DNA of 64,000 nucleotides from Flagellimonas marinaquae (GCF_003992675.1 NZ_RZMZ01000004.1:255501-319500); one strand, 5' to 3'; numbered from the stretch's first letter, positions 43,070 through 52,800 are shown. Notes: a model not told the origin generated them from the sequence alone. Numbers and translations: made by a program.

Positions 43070-43450
43070 TTAATATTCGGAGGGCAATAGGAGGGTATTG
43101 TCCACAAAAAATAGTCGGATCTGCTCCAAGGGAAAATCCGTGAAATGATACTGTTGTCGAGCAAGGACGGTTCCGTTGCCATCGGTATAGGTGATGACGG
43201 CATCATGGCCATGGGTCTCCACTTCCGATGGGGTATAGCGTTTAAAGTCGATGGTGATAAAAGGGCTTTTGTCCCTAAGGCTCTTGCCCATCACGGAGGC
43301 ATCTGTCAATAGCCAAAAGGCATTGGCGGACTGTGCAAGGAATTGGATGCCCTCGGTGTACCGTGTTCGGCAGAGGGGAAGGGTAAAAACCTGTTGTGAG
43401 CCACAAAACTGGCTTAGCTGTTCTTTAAGGTGTTGGATGTTTGTTTCCAT
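43070..43450 (-). CDS. DUF6876 family protein
   Basis: A 126-residue protein that I recognise as DUF6876, found in Bacteroidota mobile elements: LSQFCGSQQVFTLPLCRTRY, then the aromatic FWLLTDAS, and the conserved C-terminus FPLEQIRLFFVDNTLLLPSE. The ATG at 43450 (METNIQHLKEQL) is chosen; longer starts would read through the ssb terminator. Function unknown. It lies between ssb and radC, a common order in such elements. Confidence 0.82.
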   Translation of the reverse strand: METNIQHLKEQLSQFCGSQQVFTLPLCRTRYTEGIQFLAQSANAFWLLTDASVMGKSLRDKSPFITIDFKRYTPSEVETHGHDAVITYTDGNGTVLARQQYHFTDFPLEQIRLFFVDNTLLLPSEY

Positions 43451-43470
43451 GGGAATTGAATTTGAATTGA

Positions 43471-43524
43471 ACAAAAAAGAAAAGAAGGGATGCCCTAGGG
43501 GCACCCCTTGGGTGCTAGGCATCC
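43471..43524 (-). terminator. Terminator overlapping the end of ssb
   Basis: GGATGCC/GGCATCC with an inner GCACC/GGTGC stem (43488-43524), then a T-rich run on the minus strand. The stem includes the ssb stop codon. Confidence 0.85.
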
Positions 43525-43919
43525 TTTTTGGTGGATGTCCTTTTGGAACTCTTTGATTTCTTTGGTTCACTAGTCTCTTGGGCAGCTTTGGAGCCCAATA
43601 GAAGGACTTCATCGGCCACGATTTCGGTCACATAGCGCTGGTTACCGTCCTCGGTGGTATAGGAACGGGTCTTGATCTTCCCTTGCACACCGATCTCGCT
43701 GCCCTTGGCGGTGTACTTTTCGAGGATATCGGCGGTCTTGCCCCAGGCCACGACCTGGTGCCAGTCGGTGTTCTGGATTTTTTCTCCTTGGTTGTTGGTG
43801 TAGTACTCATTGGTGGCCATGGGAAAACGGGCCACTTTACGTCCTCCATCGAGGAGGGTGATCTTGGGGTCTTCCCCCACATTTCCGATTAACTGTACAT
43901 GATTTCTGAAATTGCTCAT
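43515..43919 (-). CDS. ssb: Single-stranded DNA-binding protein (element copy)
   Basis: A 134-residue SSB with the OB fold (FRNHVQLIGNVGEDPKIT; then FPMATNEYY and TDWHQVVAWGKTADILEKY) and GSEIGVQGKIKTRSY. Its tail is short and lysine/serine-rich (KKSKSSKRTSTKKDA), not the acidic DDDIPF-type end of housekeeping SSB. Mobile-element SSBs often lack that tail. It overlaps a small upstream ORF by 4 bp. Confidence 0.93.
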   Translation of the reverse strand: MSNFRNHVQLIGNVGEDPKITLLDGGRKVARFPMATNEYYTNNQGEKIQNTDWHQVVAWGKTADILEKYTAKGSEIGVQGKIKTRSYTTEDGNQRYVTEIVADEVLLLGSKAAQETSEPKKSKSSKRTSTKKDA

Positions 43920-44155
43920 GATTGAAAGGATTTATGCCCAAATCGGGCGGTTAGAAAATAATTGAACTCTAGATTGACAGACCTAACCATATTCCCAGCA
44001 ACAGCAATAGAAAAGCCGCAGGCAACTGATTTACTTATGGTATCTGGAGCGTCTTCCTTTTTTTGATGGTTTTGTGCTGCTTCCGATAAATGGGATGTGT
44101 ACGATTTCATGGTTTGTGGTATTTGATTTACTTCCAGTAGCGCCATCGCTGTCAC
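43916..44155 (-). CDS. Small hypothetical protein upstream of ssb
   Basis: A 79-residue open frame whose end overlaps the ssb start by 4 bp (ATGA-type coupling), which argues that it is real. No domain recognised; there is a modest hydrophobic patch (ACGFSIAVAGNMV). A shorter start at MKSYTSHLSEAA is possible. Low confidence. Confidence 0.4.
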   Translation of the reverse strand: MTAMALLEVNQIPQTMKSYTSHLSEAAQNHQKKEDAPDTISKSVACGFSIAVAGNMVRSVNLEFNYFLTARFGHKSFQS

Positions 44156-44651
44156 CTTTTTTTGATGCTAACTGGTGTACAGCATCCCTTGCTGTGCGAG
44201 CCGTATAAAAAAGAAACCCCTCCGAGGGGAGGGGTCTGGCTTTATGCCGGCTACAGGAAGGGATGTTGTTGTTTTGCCACCCAAAAAAGGAGGGACGGCG
44301 GGCTTAACAGGGAATATCAATTGCGAAACATGAGAAGTTCATAGCTCCATGGAAGCAGCACAAAAAATGAGATAACAGGGAGGTAACTAAAGTTAATGTA
44401 TGAACTTGTTAAATACCTTTCTAAGGAATAAAACTTAGCTAAAGTATGAAGGAATTTATTGTAGGGCAGTGAGATAGGGGACCATCAAGCTAAGTTTTGT
44501 ATCGATTGATTGAACCGTTTTAGACTTTGCAATATAATATCAGCGTTAAGTTGTATTGGAGTTTTTTAGCATAAATCGAATATCTTGTCCTACTAATGAA
44601 AATTTTGCTGATGAAACCTCCTAACTAGATAAACCAATTTTCCAAGCTTGT
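44156..44651. other. Non-coding gap at the probable edge of the accessory segment
   Basis: No supported gene. It holds a minus-strand terminator-like hairpin (44208-44235), an ACAGCA/TGCTGT stem near 44180, and an 11-bp inverted repeat AAAACTTAGCT (44430-44440) with AGCTAAGTTTT (44488-44498). Confidence 0.5.
44208..44235 (-). terminator. Minus-strand terminator hairpin
   Basis: ACCCCTCC pairs with GGAGGGGT around GAGG, followed on the minus strand by TTTCTTTTTT. It would stop transcripts arriving from the right before the ssb group. Confidence 0.75.
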
Positions 44652-45086
44652 TTAGATACCAAACGAACTTAATTTTTCTCGGTAGTTTTTTTTCAACATG
44701 TCCACAAAAGCTGATTTGTCTTGACGAAGTAATTTCATCGTCTCTCCACTCACCATAGAAGAATGGATATCTCTTAGATGGTGATCACTCCAATGGGCCA
44801 GTTCTACTATTATTGGCGTCAAAGCCAAGCCTTTATCGGTGAGAAGATAGATGTTGGTTTTTTTATTATCTGGAAGTTTATTTTTGGTAATTATTGCTGC
44901 TTCCTCAAGCAGCTTTAACTTTGCTGATAGGATATTCGTAGCAATGGCTTCGTCGCTTTCCGTAAAGTGTTTAAAAGTTTCTTTGCCTTCAATCAGCATT
45001 TGCTTCACGATAACCAGCATCCATTTGTCACCTAAAACATCTAAGGCTGAGGTAATAGGGCAATCACATCTAAAATCTTGTCGCAT
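44652..45086 (-). CDS. HxlR-family transcriptional regulator
   Basis: A 144-residue winged-helix regulator of the HxlR type. It has the N-terminal cysteine (CDCPITSALDVLGDKWMLVI), then FKHFTESDEAIATNILSAKL as recognition helix, and a C-terminal dimerisation helix. Such proteins often sense electrophiles or thiol oxidation through the N-terminal Cys and control a divergent oxidoreductase. Here the divergent genes are the SnoaL-like lipoprotein and an SDR. TTGCA dyads in the 118-bp gap are likely operators. Confidence 0.88.
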   Translation of the reverse strand: MRQDFRCDCPITSALDVLGDKWMLVIVKQMLIEGKETFKHFTESDEAIATNILSAKLKLLEEAAIITKNKLPDNKKTNIYLLTDKGLALTPIIVELAHWSDHHLRDIHSSMVSGETMKLLRQDKSAFVDMLKKNYREKLSSFGI

Positions 45087-45108
45087 CTGTTAAGATAATA
45101 TTATTTTT

Positions 45109-45145
45109 ACTTGCAAAATGCAATTTATATTTAAAATAACTTGCA
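45109..45145. promoter_or_regulatory. Candidate HxlR operators
   Basis: ACTTGCA occurs at 45109-45115 and 45139-45145, 30 bp apart; the first is part of the dyad TTGCA-AAA-TGCAA (45111-45123). Both lie between the HxlR gene and its divergent target. Confidence 0.5.
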
Positions 45146-45204
45146 TGTTGAAAGTGATGTTGTAGTTTTACTGGCGGAACAAAAGTAATAATTCAATTAT
45201 CAAA

Positions 45205-46110
45205 ATGAAACCGATGAGTAAAATATTAGCAGTATTAGCACTATCAGCACTATCAGGTATTCTCGCTTCCTGTGGTGTTAATCAAACGAAATCAACAAGC
45301 GAGCAAAATCAATCAAAAACATTAAAAATGACAAACAAAGAAATCGTAGGCACTTTTTTAGGTGCTGTAATGAAACAAGACACCGCAACTATGCGACAGG
45401 TGGCTAACGCCGATTACATTCAGCATAATCCTTTTGTGCCAACTGGTTTAGAACCTTTTATTGGTTTATTACCTGTTCTAAAAGAACACGGAACCTATGC
45501 CGAAAACGTGCGGATGTTTCAAGATGGCGATTTTGTGTTTATGCACAATATCTGGAAAAACGCCAAACCTTTTGGTGCGGATGAAATGGTGGCATTTGAT
45601 ATTATTCGTGTCGATGAAAACGGAAAAGTAGCCGAGCATTGGGACGCCATGACCGTTTTAGTGAAAGAAACTGCGAGCGGAAGGACACAAACCGATGGAC
45701 CAACAACTGTTGAGGACTTGGACAAAACTGAGGTAAACAAAGCCCTGGCAGTTTCTCTTGTTGAAGACGTTTTAATGGGTAAAAACCCAAGTAAGATTGG
45801 CGACTACATCAGTTCAGAAGAGTACCACCAGCACAATCCTCAAATTAAAGACGGATTAACAGGCATAGTAGAAGCAGTAGAATATCTTACTTCTCAAAAC
45901 AATATGTTTAAATACACCAAAATTCATAAAGTGTTGGGTGAAGGAAATTTTGTGTTGACGGTAAGCGAAGGTGAATGGAATGGTGGCAAGAAATACGTCT
46001 TTTACGACTTGTTCAGAATGAAAGACGGTAAAATCGTAGCACATTGGGACGTAATTCAAGAAATACCTACCGAAGGATTGGCTCATAATAACGGAATGTT
46101 TGGATTTTAA
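45205..46110 (+). CDS. Lipoprotein with two SnoaL/NTF2-like domains
   Basis: A 301-residue protein with a lipobox (ILASC) after a short leader. Two SnoaL-like domains follow in tandem (about residues 45-165 and 180-301). Each has the pattern YIQHNPFVPTGLEPFIGLL or YHQHNPQIKDGLTGIVEAV and ends with AEHWDAMTVL or VAHWDVIQEIP. Such proteins bind or turn over small hydrophobic molecules. It is divergent from HxlR and 18 bp upstream of an SDR gene, so it is probably part of an inducible detoxification unit. Confidence 0.83.
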   Translation: MKPMSKILAVLALSALSGILASCGVNQTKSTSEQNQSKTLKMTNKEIVGTFLGAVMKQDTATMRQVANADYIQHNPFVPTGLEPFIGLLPVLKEHGTYAENVRMFQDGDFVFMHNIWKNAKPFGADEMVAFDIIRVDENGKVAEHWDAMTVLVKETASGRTQTDGPTTVEDLDKTEVNKALAVSLVEDVLMGKNPSKIGDYISSEEYHQHNPQIKDGLTGIVEAVEYLTSQNNMFKYTKIHKVLGEGNFVLTVSEGEWNGGKKYVFYDLFRMKDGKIVAHWDVIQEIPTEGLAHNNGMFGF

Positions 46111-46128
46111 AAATTAATATTTATCAAA

Positions 46129-46998
46129 ATGAAAAACATAATCATCACAGGAAGCAGCAACGGATTTGGTCTAAAAGCTGCAAAAGATTTTGCCGATAAA
46201 GGCTATAAGGTTTTTGCTACAATGCGTAATCCAAGCGGTAAAAATGCCAATGCAAAAGCAGAATTAGAGAGCCATTCTACACATATTAAAGTTGTAGATA
46301 TGGATGTTACCAACGATGCTTCGGTAAAAGAAGCTATTTCAACTATTCTTACAGAAGCAGGAAACATTGATATTCTTATCAACAATGCAGGGATTATGTA
46401 TTTGGGAATTACCGAAGCATTCAGCGTTGCACAAGCAAAATTTCAAATGGAAACCAATTATTTTGGTGCTATTAGAGTAATGCAAGCTGTTTTACCGAGT
46501 ATGCGTAAAGCGGGTTCTGGTTTAATTATCAATACTTCTTCGTTGGTCGGTCGTATGTCACCACCATTTTTTGGTACTTACACCGCAACCAAACACGCTT
46601 TGGAGGGATATTCACAAGCATTAAGATACGAAGTTTCACCTTTTGGTGTTGATATAGTCTTGGTAGAACCTGGTCCATTTGGCACAGGATTATTGGCATC
46701 AGGTCAAGCTCCTGCACATAGTGAAGTTTTAGCAACTTATGGCGAATTGGCAGGTGTTCCATCAGCAATGGGTGAAAATTTTGCTCAAATGTTACAGAGC
46801 AAAGATGCTCCCGACCCACAATGGGTAGTAGATGCATATTTGAAATTAGCGGATTTGCCTTTTGGAAGTCGTCCTACAAGAACAGTTGTCGGTATCACTT
46901 GGGGTACTGACGAAATCAATAACCTAACACAACCTATTCAAGATAGAATTTTGAAAGAAATGCAGTTGGAGGAAGTGTTGGGAGGCGTGTCTGCCTAA
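46129..46998 (+). CDS. Short-chain dehydrogenase/reductase
   Basis: A 289-residue classical SDR: nucleotide motif TGSSNGFG near residues 7-14, NNAG motif, catalytic Ser in NTSSLVGRMSPP and YTATKHAL (YxxxK). The C-terminal extension (WGTDEINNLTQPIQDRIL) is as in SDRs paired with HxlR regulators. NAD(P)H-dependent reduction of an unknown carbonyl compound is likely. It is in operon with the SnoaL lipoprotein and followed by a terminator at 47015-47056. Confidence 0.9.
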   Translation: MKNIIITGSSNGFGLKAAKDFADKGYKVFATMRNPSGKNANAKAELESHSTHIKVVDMDVTNDASVKEAISTILTEAGNIDILINNAGIMYLGITEAFSVAQAKFQMETNYFGAIRVMQAVLPSMRKAGSGLIINTSSLVGRMSPPFFGTYTATKHALEGYSQALRYEVSPFGVDIVLVEPGPFGTGLLASGQAPAHSEVLATYGELAGVPSAMGENFAQMLQSKDAPDPQWVVDAYLKLADLPFGSRPTRTVVGITWGTDEINNLTQPIQDRILKEMQLEEVLGGVSA

Positions 46999-47014
46999 AT
47001 TGCAATGCATAAAT

Positions 47015-47056
47015 AAGCCCTACTGAAGCTAAACTTTCGCTAGGGCTTTATTTTTT
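47015..47056 (+). terminator. Rho-independent terminator after SDR
   Basis: AAGCCCTA pairs with TAGGGCTT, followed by TATTTTTT. Confidence 0.85.
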
Positions 47057-47092
47057 GTCATATAGAAATTAATTTGATTAATCATATATATC

Positions 47093-47560
47093 ATGATGCA
47101 AACGCAAATAATCATTGACAGTTGGAACACAACCGTTCAGCATACTTCTGACCTATTGACTAAACTTGGTGAGGAAAAAATGATGAAAGCCGTGGCACCC
47201 AATCGAAATAGAGGGATTTATTTAGTAGGTCATCTTACTGCTGCGCATGACGCAATGTTACCCTTACTTGGTTTTAGAGAAGTAATGTTTCCGGAATTAA
47301 AAGATAGTTTTTTAAGAAATCCTGATAATTTGGAGCCATTGCCTTTTACTGCAACAGACTTGATTCAAAAATGGACAGCAGTGAATGACGAACTAAAAAA
47401 GCACTTTAATCATTTATCAACTGAAGATTGGCTGCAAAAACACAATACCGTCTCAGAAGAGGACTTTGCAAAAGAACCTCACAGAAACAAACTTAATGTG
47501 GTATTGAGCAGAACCATACACCTAAGTTATCATCAAGGACAATTGGCGTTATTGAAATAA
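47093..47560 (+). CDS. DinB-family protein
   Basis: A 155-residue four-helix-bundle protein of the DinB/YfiT superfamily. The metal-ligand histidines are visible in VGHLTAAHDAM and the C-terminal LSYHQGQLAL. Members bind Zn or Ni and often transfer thiols such as bacillithiol; in Flavobacteria the substrate is unknown. It lies after a terminator, so it is probably a separate transcript, but a detoxification theme is shared with its neighbours. Confidence 0.82.
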   Translation: MMQTQIIIDSWNTTVQHTSDLLTKLGEEKMMKAVAPNRNRGIYLVGHLTAAHDAMLPLLGFREVMFPELKDSFLRNPDNLEPLPFTATDLIQKWTAVNDELKKHFNHLSTEDWLQKHNTVSEEDFAKEPHRNKLNVVLSRTIHLSYHQGQLALLK

Positions 47561-47640
47561 TAATTTTGAAATACATGTAGTTAGAAGATGTTTTAGGCGG
47601 GATTTAGATTTAGTATAACAAATTGCTGATTATAACATAA

Positions 47641-47670
47641 TCACAAGGGTTTCGGCTCTTGTGGTTTTTT
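47641..47670 (+). terminator. Terminator after dinB-like gene
   Basis: CACAAG pairs with CTTGTG (with extra pairing inside), followed by six Ts. It lies 80 bp after the stop. Confidence 0.75.
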
Positions 47671-47717
47671 ATGTCCTGATGATGTCCGGAAACAGTTTAG
47701 CGATTTGCTGTTAGGGA

Positions 47718-48395
47718 TTGAAAACCGAGAAAAAGGAATTATTTCCATTCTATTATTATCGTATCGTTAATAATTCGTTAATATTTTTTAGATTTGATGA
47801 ATTCAACCCTGGTAAATTGAAAAATAGTTATAGTCAAAAGTTGTTGGATGGCGTGGCTCTCGATAATAAGGAAGCTTTTGAGGAAATCTATAACCATTAT
47901 TCAAAGGAGCTATTTTTTTATGCATTCAGAATTTTGAATAAAAGCGATGTCTGTGAAGATGTTGTGCAGAACGTATTTCTTGACTTATGGGTTAAACGGA
48001 AGACGTTGCGCATCGAAAACCTTAAAGCGTATTTATTCAGATGCGTGAAGAACCAGGTTTTAAATAAAATCAGGGATAGAAGGATTTCCGATGAGGAGCT
48101 TACCAGAATCAATATTATCGATTTGGGCATGGATAGTTCGGGTCATATCGAGTTTAAAGATTTGGAAAATATTCTCGACGAGCAAGTATCGGCATTACCT
48201 ACGAGATGTAGAGAGATATTTATATTGAGTCGATTTGAGCAAATGTCCAATAAGGAAATTGCCGAAAAATTGGGTATATCCGTTCAAGGAGTCAAAAACC
48301 AAATATCCAAAGCCCTCATGCGAATCCGGCAGCAATTAATGGACGAAGAAATTATAGTATCCCTCATTTTCACCCTTCACATGTGCTTCTTCTAG
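47718..48395 (+). CDS. ECF sigma factor (FecI-like)
   Basis: Sigma-70 family ECF regulator, up to 225 residues. Region 2 is FEEIYNHYSKELFFYAFRIL to VVQNVFLDLWVKR, and region 4 is LPTRCREIFILSRFEQMSNK to VQGVKNQISKALMRIR, as in Bacteroidota PUL sigma factors. No in-frame ATG exists: the frame begins at TTG 47718, but homologs usually start near the LLDGVALDNKEAF block, so the start is uncertain. It should activate the downstream SusC/SusD genes when released by the FecR-like anti-sigma encoded next. Confidence 0.9.
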   Translation: MKTEKKELFPFYYYRIVNNSLIFFRFDEFNPGKLKNSYSQKLLDGVALDNKEAFEEIYNHYSKELFFYAFRILNKSDVCEDVVQNVFLDLWVKRKTLRIENLKAYLFRCVKNQVLNKIRDRRISDEELTRINIIDLGMDSSGHIEFKDLENILDEQVSALPTRCREIFILSRFEQMSNKEIAEKLGISVQGVKNQISKALMRIRQQLMDEEIIVSLIFTLHMCFF

Positions 48396-48652
48396 TATTC
48401 GCTGTTTTCATACTTTACTGTCAACTTGACGCGATTCCCTTTTATTTTCCATAGAGTATCTCTTCAATTAAAATGAACGATTGAAAACTAGCATGGGAAC
48501 ATACGCAAAATATCATGTAAAAATTTATGAATTTAACACATTCAAGACAGGATATTTAAACAATTCTAAAAAAAAGTTGATTCGGTAGGTGTACCGACAG
48601 CCACTTTTTGGTACATATCTATAGAGGAGACCAAAAATTCTCCTTTGATTAA

Positions 48653-49774
48653 ATGGACAGAAAGCAGGTAAAACAACTTTTGGACAGATATGCCAATGGT
48701 GAATGTACAAAGCGGGAGATAGAACTTCTTCACGCCTATCTGGATTCGTTTCAAGACAAGGACACCTTAATGAAAGAGCTTGATTTTGATGGGGAAATCA
48801 AGGGGAAATTATGGGCCAAAATCAATGCAGGTATTGAAAAAAGAAAGCAAACTAAGGTGCTTTATTTGAAACCTTATTTCAAATATGCGGCCATTTTTAT
48901 TGCACTTCTTGGCTGTAGCCTATGGTATCTTTTACAAAGGGGGCCAGTGCAAGAGCAGTTACCCATCGTTGATGACAAGGCTGTTGTTCTCAAAACTTCC
49001 AATGCCGAAACTATGGAAATTGACCTGGATGGTGAGGACTTCGTATTGGATAGTAATGGAGAGAAGCTTGGCACGTACAGCAAAGGAATGATTACCTACC
49101 GGGGTAACGATGCCGTGCAATCCCTCATTTATAATGAGATTATTGTACCCGACGGAAAGACGTTTCGATTGACATTGTCCGATGGGAGTATGGTGCATTT
49201 GAATGCGGGGTCTACCTTTAAATTTCCAGTAAATTTTCTATCCGGTCATGACAGACAGGTTTTTTTGAAAGGAGAAGCCTATTTTGAAGTTGCGCGAGAT
49301 GAAACGAGCCCTTTTCTGGTTTCTGCTGCTGGAATTGGGGTAAAGGTATTGGGAACATCCTTTAATGTTAATTCCTATGAAAGCTTAACATCCTATGCTG
49401 TATTGGCCGAGGGAAAAGTTGAAGTCTATCGAGAAAACGGAGTGAACAGTGATGTCGTTATCATAGAGCCAGGAGAAAAAGCCTCTTTGGAAGGAGAACG
49501 TCTTACCATCGACGAGGTGGATCTAGAGGATTATTTAGGATGGCGCAATGGTACGTTATCCTTTAACAATGAACCTTTTGAAGCCATATTACAAAAAATA
49601 GAGAGGCACTATGGTGTTTCCATCGATAACGATTATCAAGAACTGGGAGCAATCCGATTTAGAGGAACCTTTAAGGATGAAACAATCACCGAATTATTGG
49701 ACACTTTCAAGGAAAGTGCAGGCTTTGAATATAGTGTGAACAACAATAAAATAACAATTGAAGCAATGGAGTGA
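48653..49774 (+). CDS. FecR-family anti-sigma factor
   Basis: A 373-residue inner-membrane anti-sigma. The cytoplasmic N-terminal part (1-72) binds the sigma factor; one transmembrane helix lies near 76-94 (YFKYAAIFIALLGCSLWYLL). The periplasmic FecR domain has VPDGKTFRLTLSDGSMVHLN and a DUF4974-like C-terminal domain with GTFKDETITELLDTFKESA. It senses the ligand-loaded state of the STN-bearing SusC encoded next. 257 bp separate it from the sigma gene, with no obvious terminator. Confidence 0.92.
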   Translation: MDRKQVKQLLDRYANGECTKREIELLHAYLDSFQDKDTLMKELDFDGEIKGKLWAKINAGIEKRKQTKVLYLKPYFKYAAIFIALLGCSLWYLLQRGPVQEQLPIVDDKAVVLKTSNAETMEIDLDGEDFVLDSNGEKLGTYSKGMITYRGNDAVQSLIYNEIIVPDGKTFRLTLSDGSMVHLNAGSTFKFPVNFLSGHDRQVFLKGEAYFEVARDETSPFLVSAAGIGVKVLGTSFNVNSYESLTSYAVLAEGKVEVYRENGVNSDVVIIEPGEKASLEGERLTIDEVDLEDYLGWRNGTLSFNNEPFEAILQKIERHYGVSIDNDYQELGAIRFRGTFKDETITELLDTFKESAGFEYSVNNNKITIEAME

Positions 49775-49787
49775 CCTTAACCAAAAA

Positions 49788-49817
49788 AGTCGGGCAACGC
49801 GGCCACGTTTCCCGACT
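49788..49817 (+). terminator. Hairpin between fecR and susC
   Basis: AGTCGGG with AACG inside pairs with CGTT and CCCGACT. There is no long T tract, so it may be a weak terminator, an attenuator or an mRNA-stability stem before the highly expressed susC. Confidence 0.55.
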
Positions 49818-49870
49818 GACTTTCGATTTTAACCGTCATACAAATTAACTAATCAAAATCTTTCAAATCT

Positions 49871-52800
49871 ATGAAAAATTACAAGAATTTTTCCAGATAT
49901 CTGGGAAATTTACTACGTAAAAACCTTGCCATGAAACTTTCCTTTTTGTTTTTTCTGGTGGTTTTGTTCAATTCACATGCGAGTTCCTACGCACAGAACA
50001 AAAAATTAACGCTAGCGGTAACGGATACCCCGGTGGAACACATCCTTGAAAAAATCGAGGATAAAAGTGAGTTTCGTTTTTTCTATAAAACCGAGGAAAT
50101 CGACATCAAAAGAATAGTTAGTCTCGATGTAAAAAACATGAGGATAAAAGATATCCTGAATATTATTTTTAATGGACAGGATGTAGCATATTCATTGGTG
50201 AATAAACAGATTGTTTTAACTAAGGTTAAAGGCCTTCAGAAGGTATCGATTCCAGAAAATACAACTAGTGATCAATCCACTCGGCCACAACAGCTGGTCA
50301 CAGGAACGGTTGTCGACGAGCAGGGTGTCCCACTTCCTGGGGCCAATGTTTTGGAAAAGGGCACCACAAATGGAACGCAGACCGATTTTGACGGCATGTT
50401 TAGTTTGGAACTGACAGGTCAAGGTGTTTCCACTTTGGTTTTCTCCTACATCGGATATGTGACCCAGGAGGTCGAAATCGATGGCATTACTAGCCTGGAT
50501 GTTACTTTAAAGGAGGATGCCCAATCATTGGACGAAGTAGTCATCATTGGATATGGTTCCGTAAAGAAAAGAGATTTGACCGGTTCTGTTGCTTCAGTGA
50601 AGGGCGAAGCGGTTGCTGAGACTCCAACACCAAGGATTGATGATGCGCTAAGAGGAAAGGTTTCCGGTCTTCAGATCACTCCGACCTCTTCCGCTCCAGG
50701 AGCCGCGGCAACGGTAAGAATAAGGGGAAGCAATTCGCTTTCCGCGAATAACGAGCCTTTATATGTTATTGACGGTTTTATTGGTGGATTTAACTTAAAT
50801 GATATCAACCCACAGGATGTGGAGTCCATACAGGTGCTGAAAGATGCATCGGCAACGGCAATATATGGGTCGCGAGGTTCCAACGGCGTCATATTGATTA
50901 CCACCAAAAGGGGGAAGGTAGGGAAGCTGAAGGTCACCTTTGATACATATACTGGTTTTCAGTCCCCTAGACGGTTTTTGGATGTTCTTAATGCCAGTGA
51001 TTATGCAGCCTGGATTAATGAAGTCAACGGCTCCGAGGTGTATCCGAATCCTTCATCTTTTGGAGAAGGCACGAATTGGCAGCGCGAAATATTCAAAAAT
51101 GGCGCCTTGATGCAGAACTACACGCTATCGTTAGCGGGCGGAAATGAAAAAAGCAGGTTCTTTCTTTCCTTGAATGCCTTTGATCAGGATGGAATATCAA
51201 TGAACAGTTCATTGAAGCGATACCAGCTTAAATTGAATTCGGACCATCAGATAAGCGATAGATTTAAGATAGGTCAATCTTTATTGATTAGCCGTAATAG
51301 GACCACCCCGGGATATAACTTGAACGACTTTGTTGGGGACCGTGATATCTCATTACAGATAGCAGGTTGGCTTCCTACCCTACCGGTACGGGATTCCAAT
51401 GGACAATTTACGTTTCAAACGGAAAGTTCCCTTTTAACGGCTGACAATCCCGTTGCCAGGGCTGAACTTCTTGAAAACATAAATACCCAGACCAGGGTCA
51501 TTGGAACTGTTTTTGGAGAGTATGAGCTATTTGACGGATTAAAGTACAAACTCCTGGCAGGGGTTAATATTCTAGGTGAACTGGGGCAAAATTACAGCCC
51601 ATCCTCTTTGTTTCAGGAAAATACCACATCAGGAACAGCAAGGGTGTCCAATGTAAATCGGGATGATATATTATTGGAAAACACATTAAACTTTAATAAA
51701 GAGTACGGCAACCATAGTGTTTCGGGACTCTTGGGGTATACCCGACAAACCATTTCGACATTTTCCAATGGAGCAGAGGTGAGAGGGTTTGTTACCGACG
51801 CTTTTTCGTTCAATAACCTAGGAGCGGGTACCGAACGTATTTCAAATACGTCCCAGGAGTTGGAGGAAGGATTGGAATCTTATTTGTTCAGGGCCAATTA
51901 CGGATATAAAGGAAAATATCTGTTTACGGCATCGGCAAGATTGGATGGATCTTCCGTTTTTTCCAAAAACAATAAATGGGGCCTCTTTCCTTCGGCAGCC
52001 TTTGCTTGGAACCTATACGAAGAAGATTTTATTAAAAATTTAAATCTGTTCGATGAGTTAAAGTTCAGGACAAGTTTGGGTCAACTTGGAAATCCTGGTG
52101 TGGCTCCATTCTCATCGTTAAGCCAACTGAGTCTACAGGGAAACAACTATGTTTTTGGTTCTGGTCAGACGCTTGTACCAGGAATTGCGCCTAACACTTT
52201 GGGCAATGATAATTTGAAATGGGAGACCACTACGCAATATGATATCGGGTTGGATGCCAGTTTTTTTGACAACCGAGTTGGATTGACCTTGGACTATTAC
52301 AACAAGGTGACCAAAGACCTTCTGGTTCAAGTGCCTCTTTTGCAATTGACAAGTTTTGATACTGCTTTAAGTAATTTTGGCAAAGTTCGGAACCGTGGTT
52401 TTGAACTATCATTGAATTCTTTAAATGTTCGAACCGATAATTTTGAATGGAATACAAGCTTTAATATTTCCACAAATAGAAACGAAATAATGGAGATCGA
52501 TGCTCCAGAAGGCTTTATACTCAATAATCCCATTGGGGGTGATTTTGTTGGGGTTCCTTCCGGAATTTTAAGAGAAGGTATTCCTTTGGGAAGCTTTTAT
52601 GGACTTGTATCCGAAGGAATTTGGAATAATCAAGAAGAGATAGATAGTTCCGGATTGACCGGCGAAACCGTGTTTTTGGGAGGTCGACGGTATAAGGACG
52701 TTGATGGGGATGGTGAAATAGACGTCACAAAGGATAGGCAGGTCATTGGCGATGCCAATCCTGATTTCTTCGGAGGATTCGGCAACACTTTCAAATACAA

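Larger units (their letters stand above)
38341..44500. mobile_element. Second accessory segment, possible tandem element or remnant
   Basis: Gene content (XRE, HEPN operon, radC, DUF6876, ssb) is that of Bacteroidota mobile elements. Just after the displaced tRNA half and its terminator are two TTTGCAAAC units with an 11-bp period (38431-38452), mirroring the arm repeats after the real tRNA. No recombinase and no third tRNA copy is visible up to the HxlR gene, so the right boundary (about 44.2-44.6 kb) is a guess. Confidence 0.5.

Noticed and set aside
44162..44344. 60-codon plus-strand frame after the ssb group
   Set aside because: It overlaps terminator-like hairpins and has no protein features.
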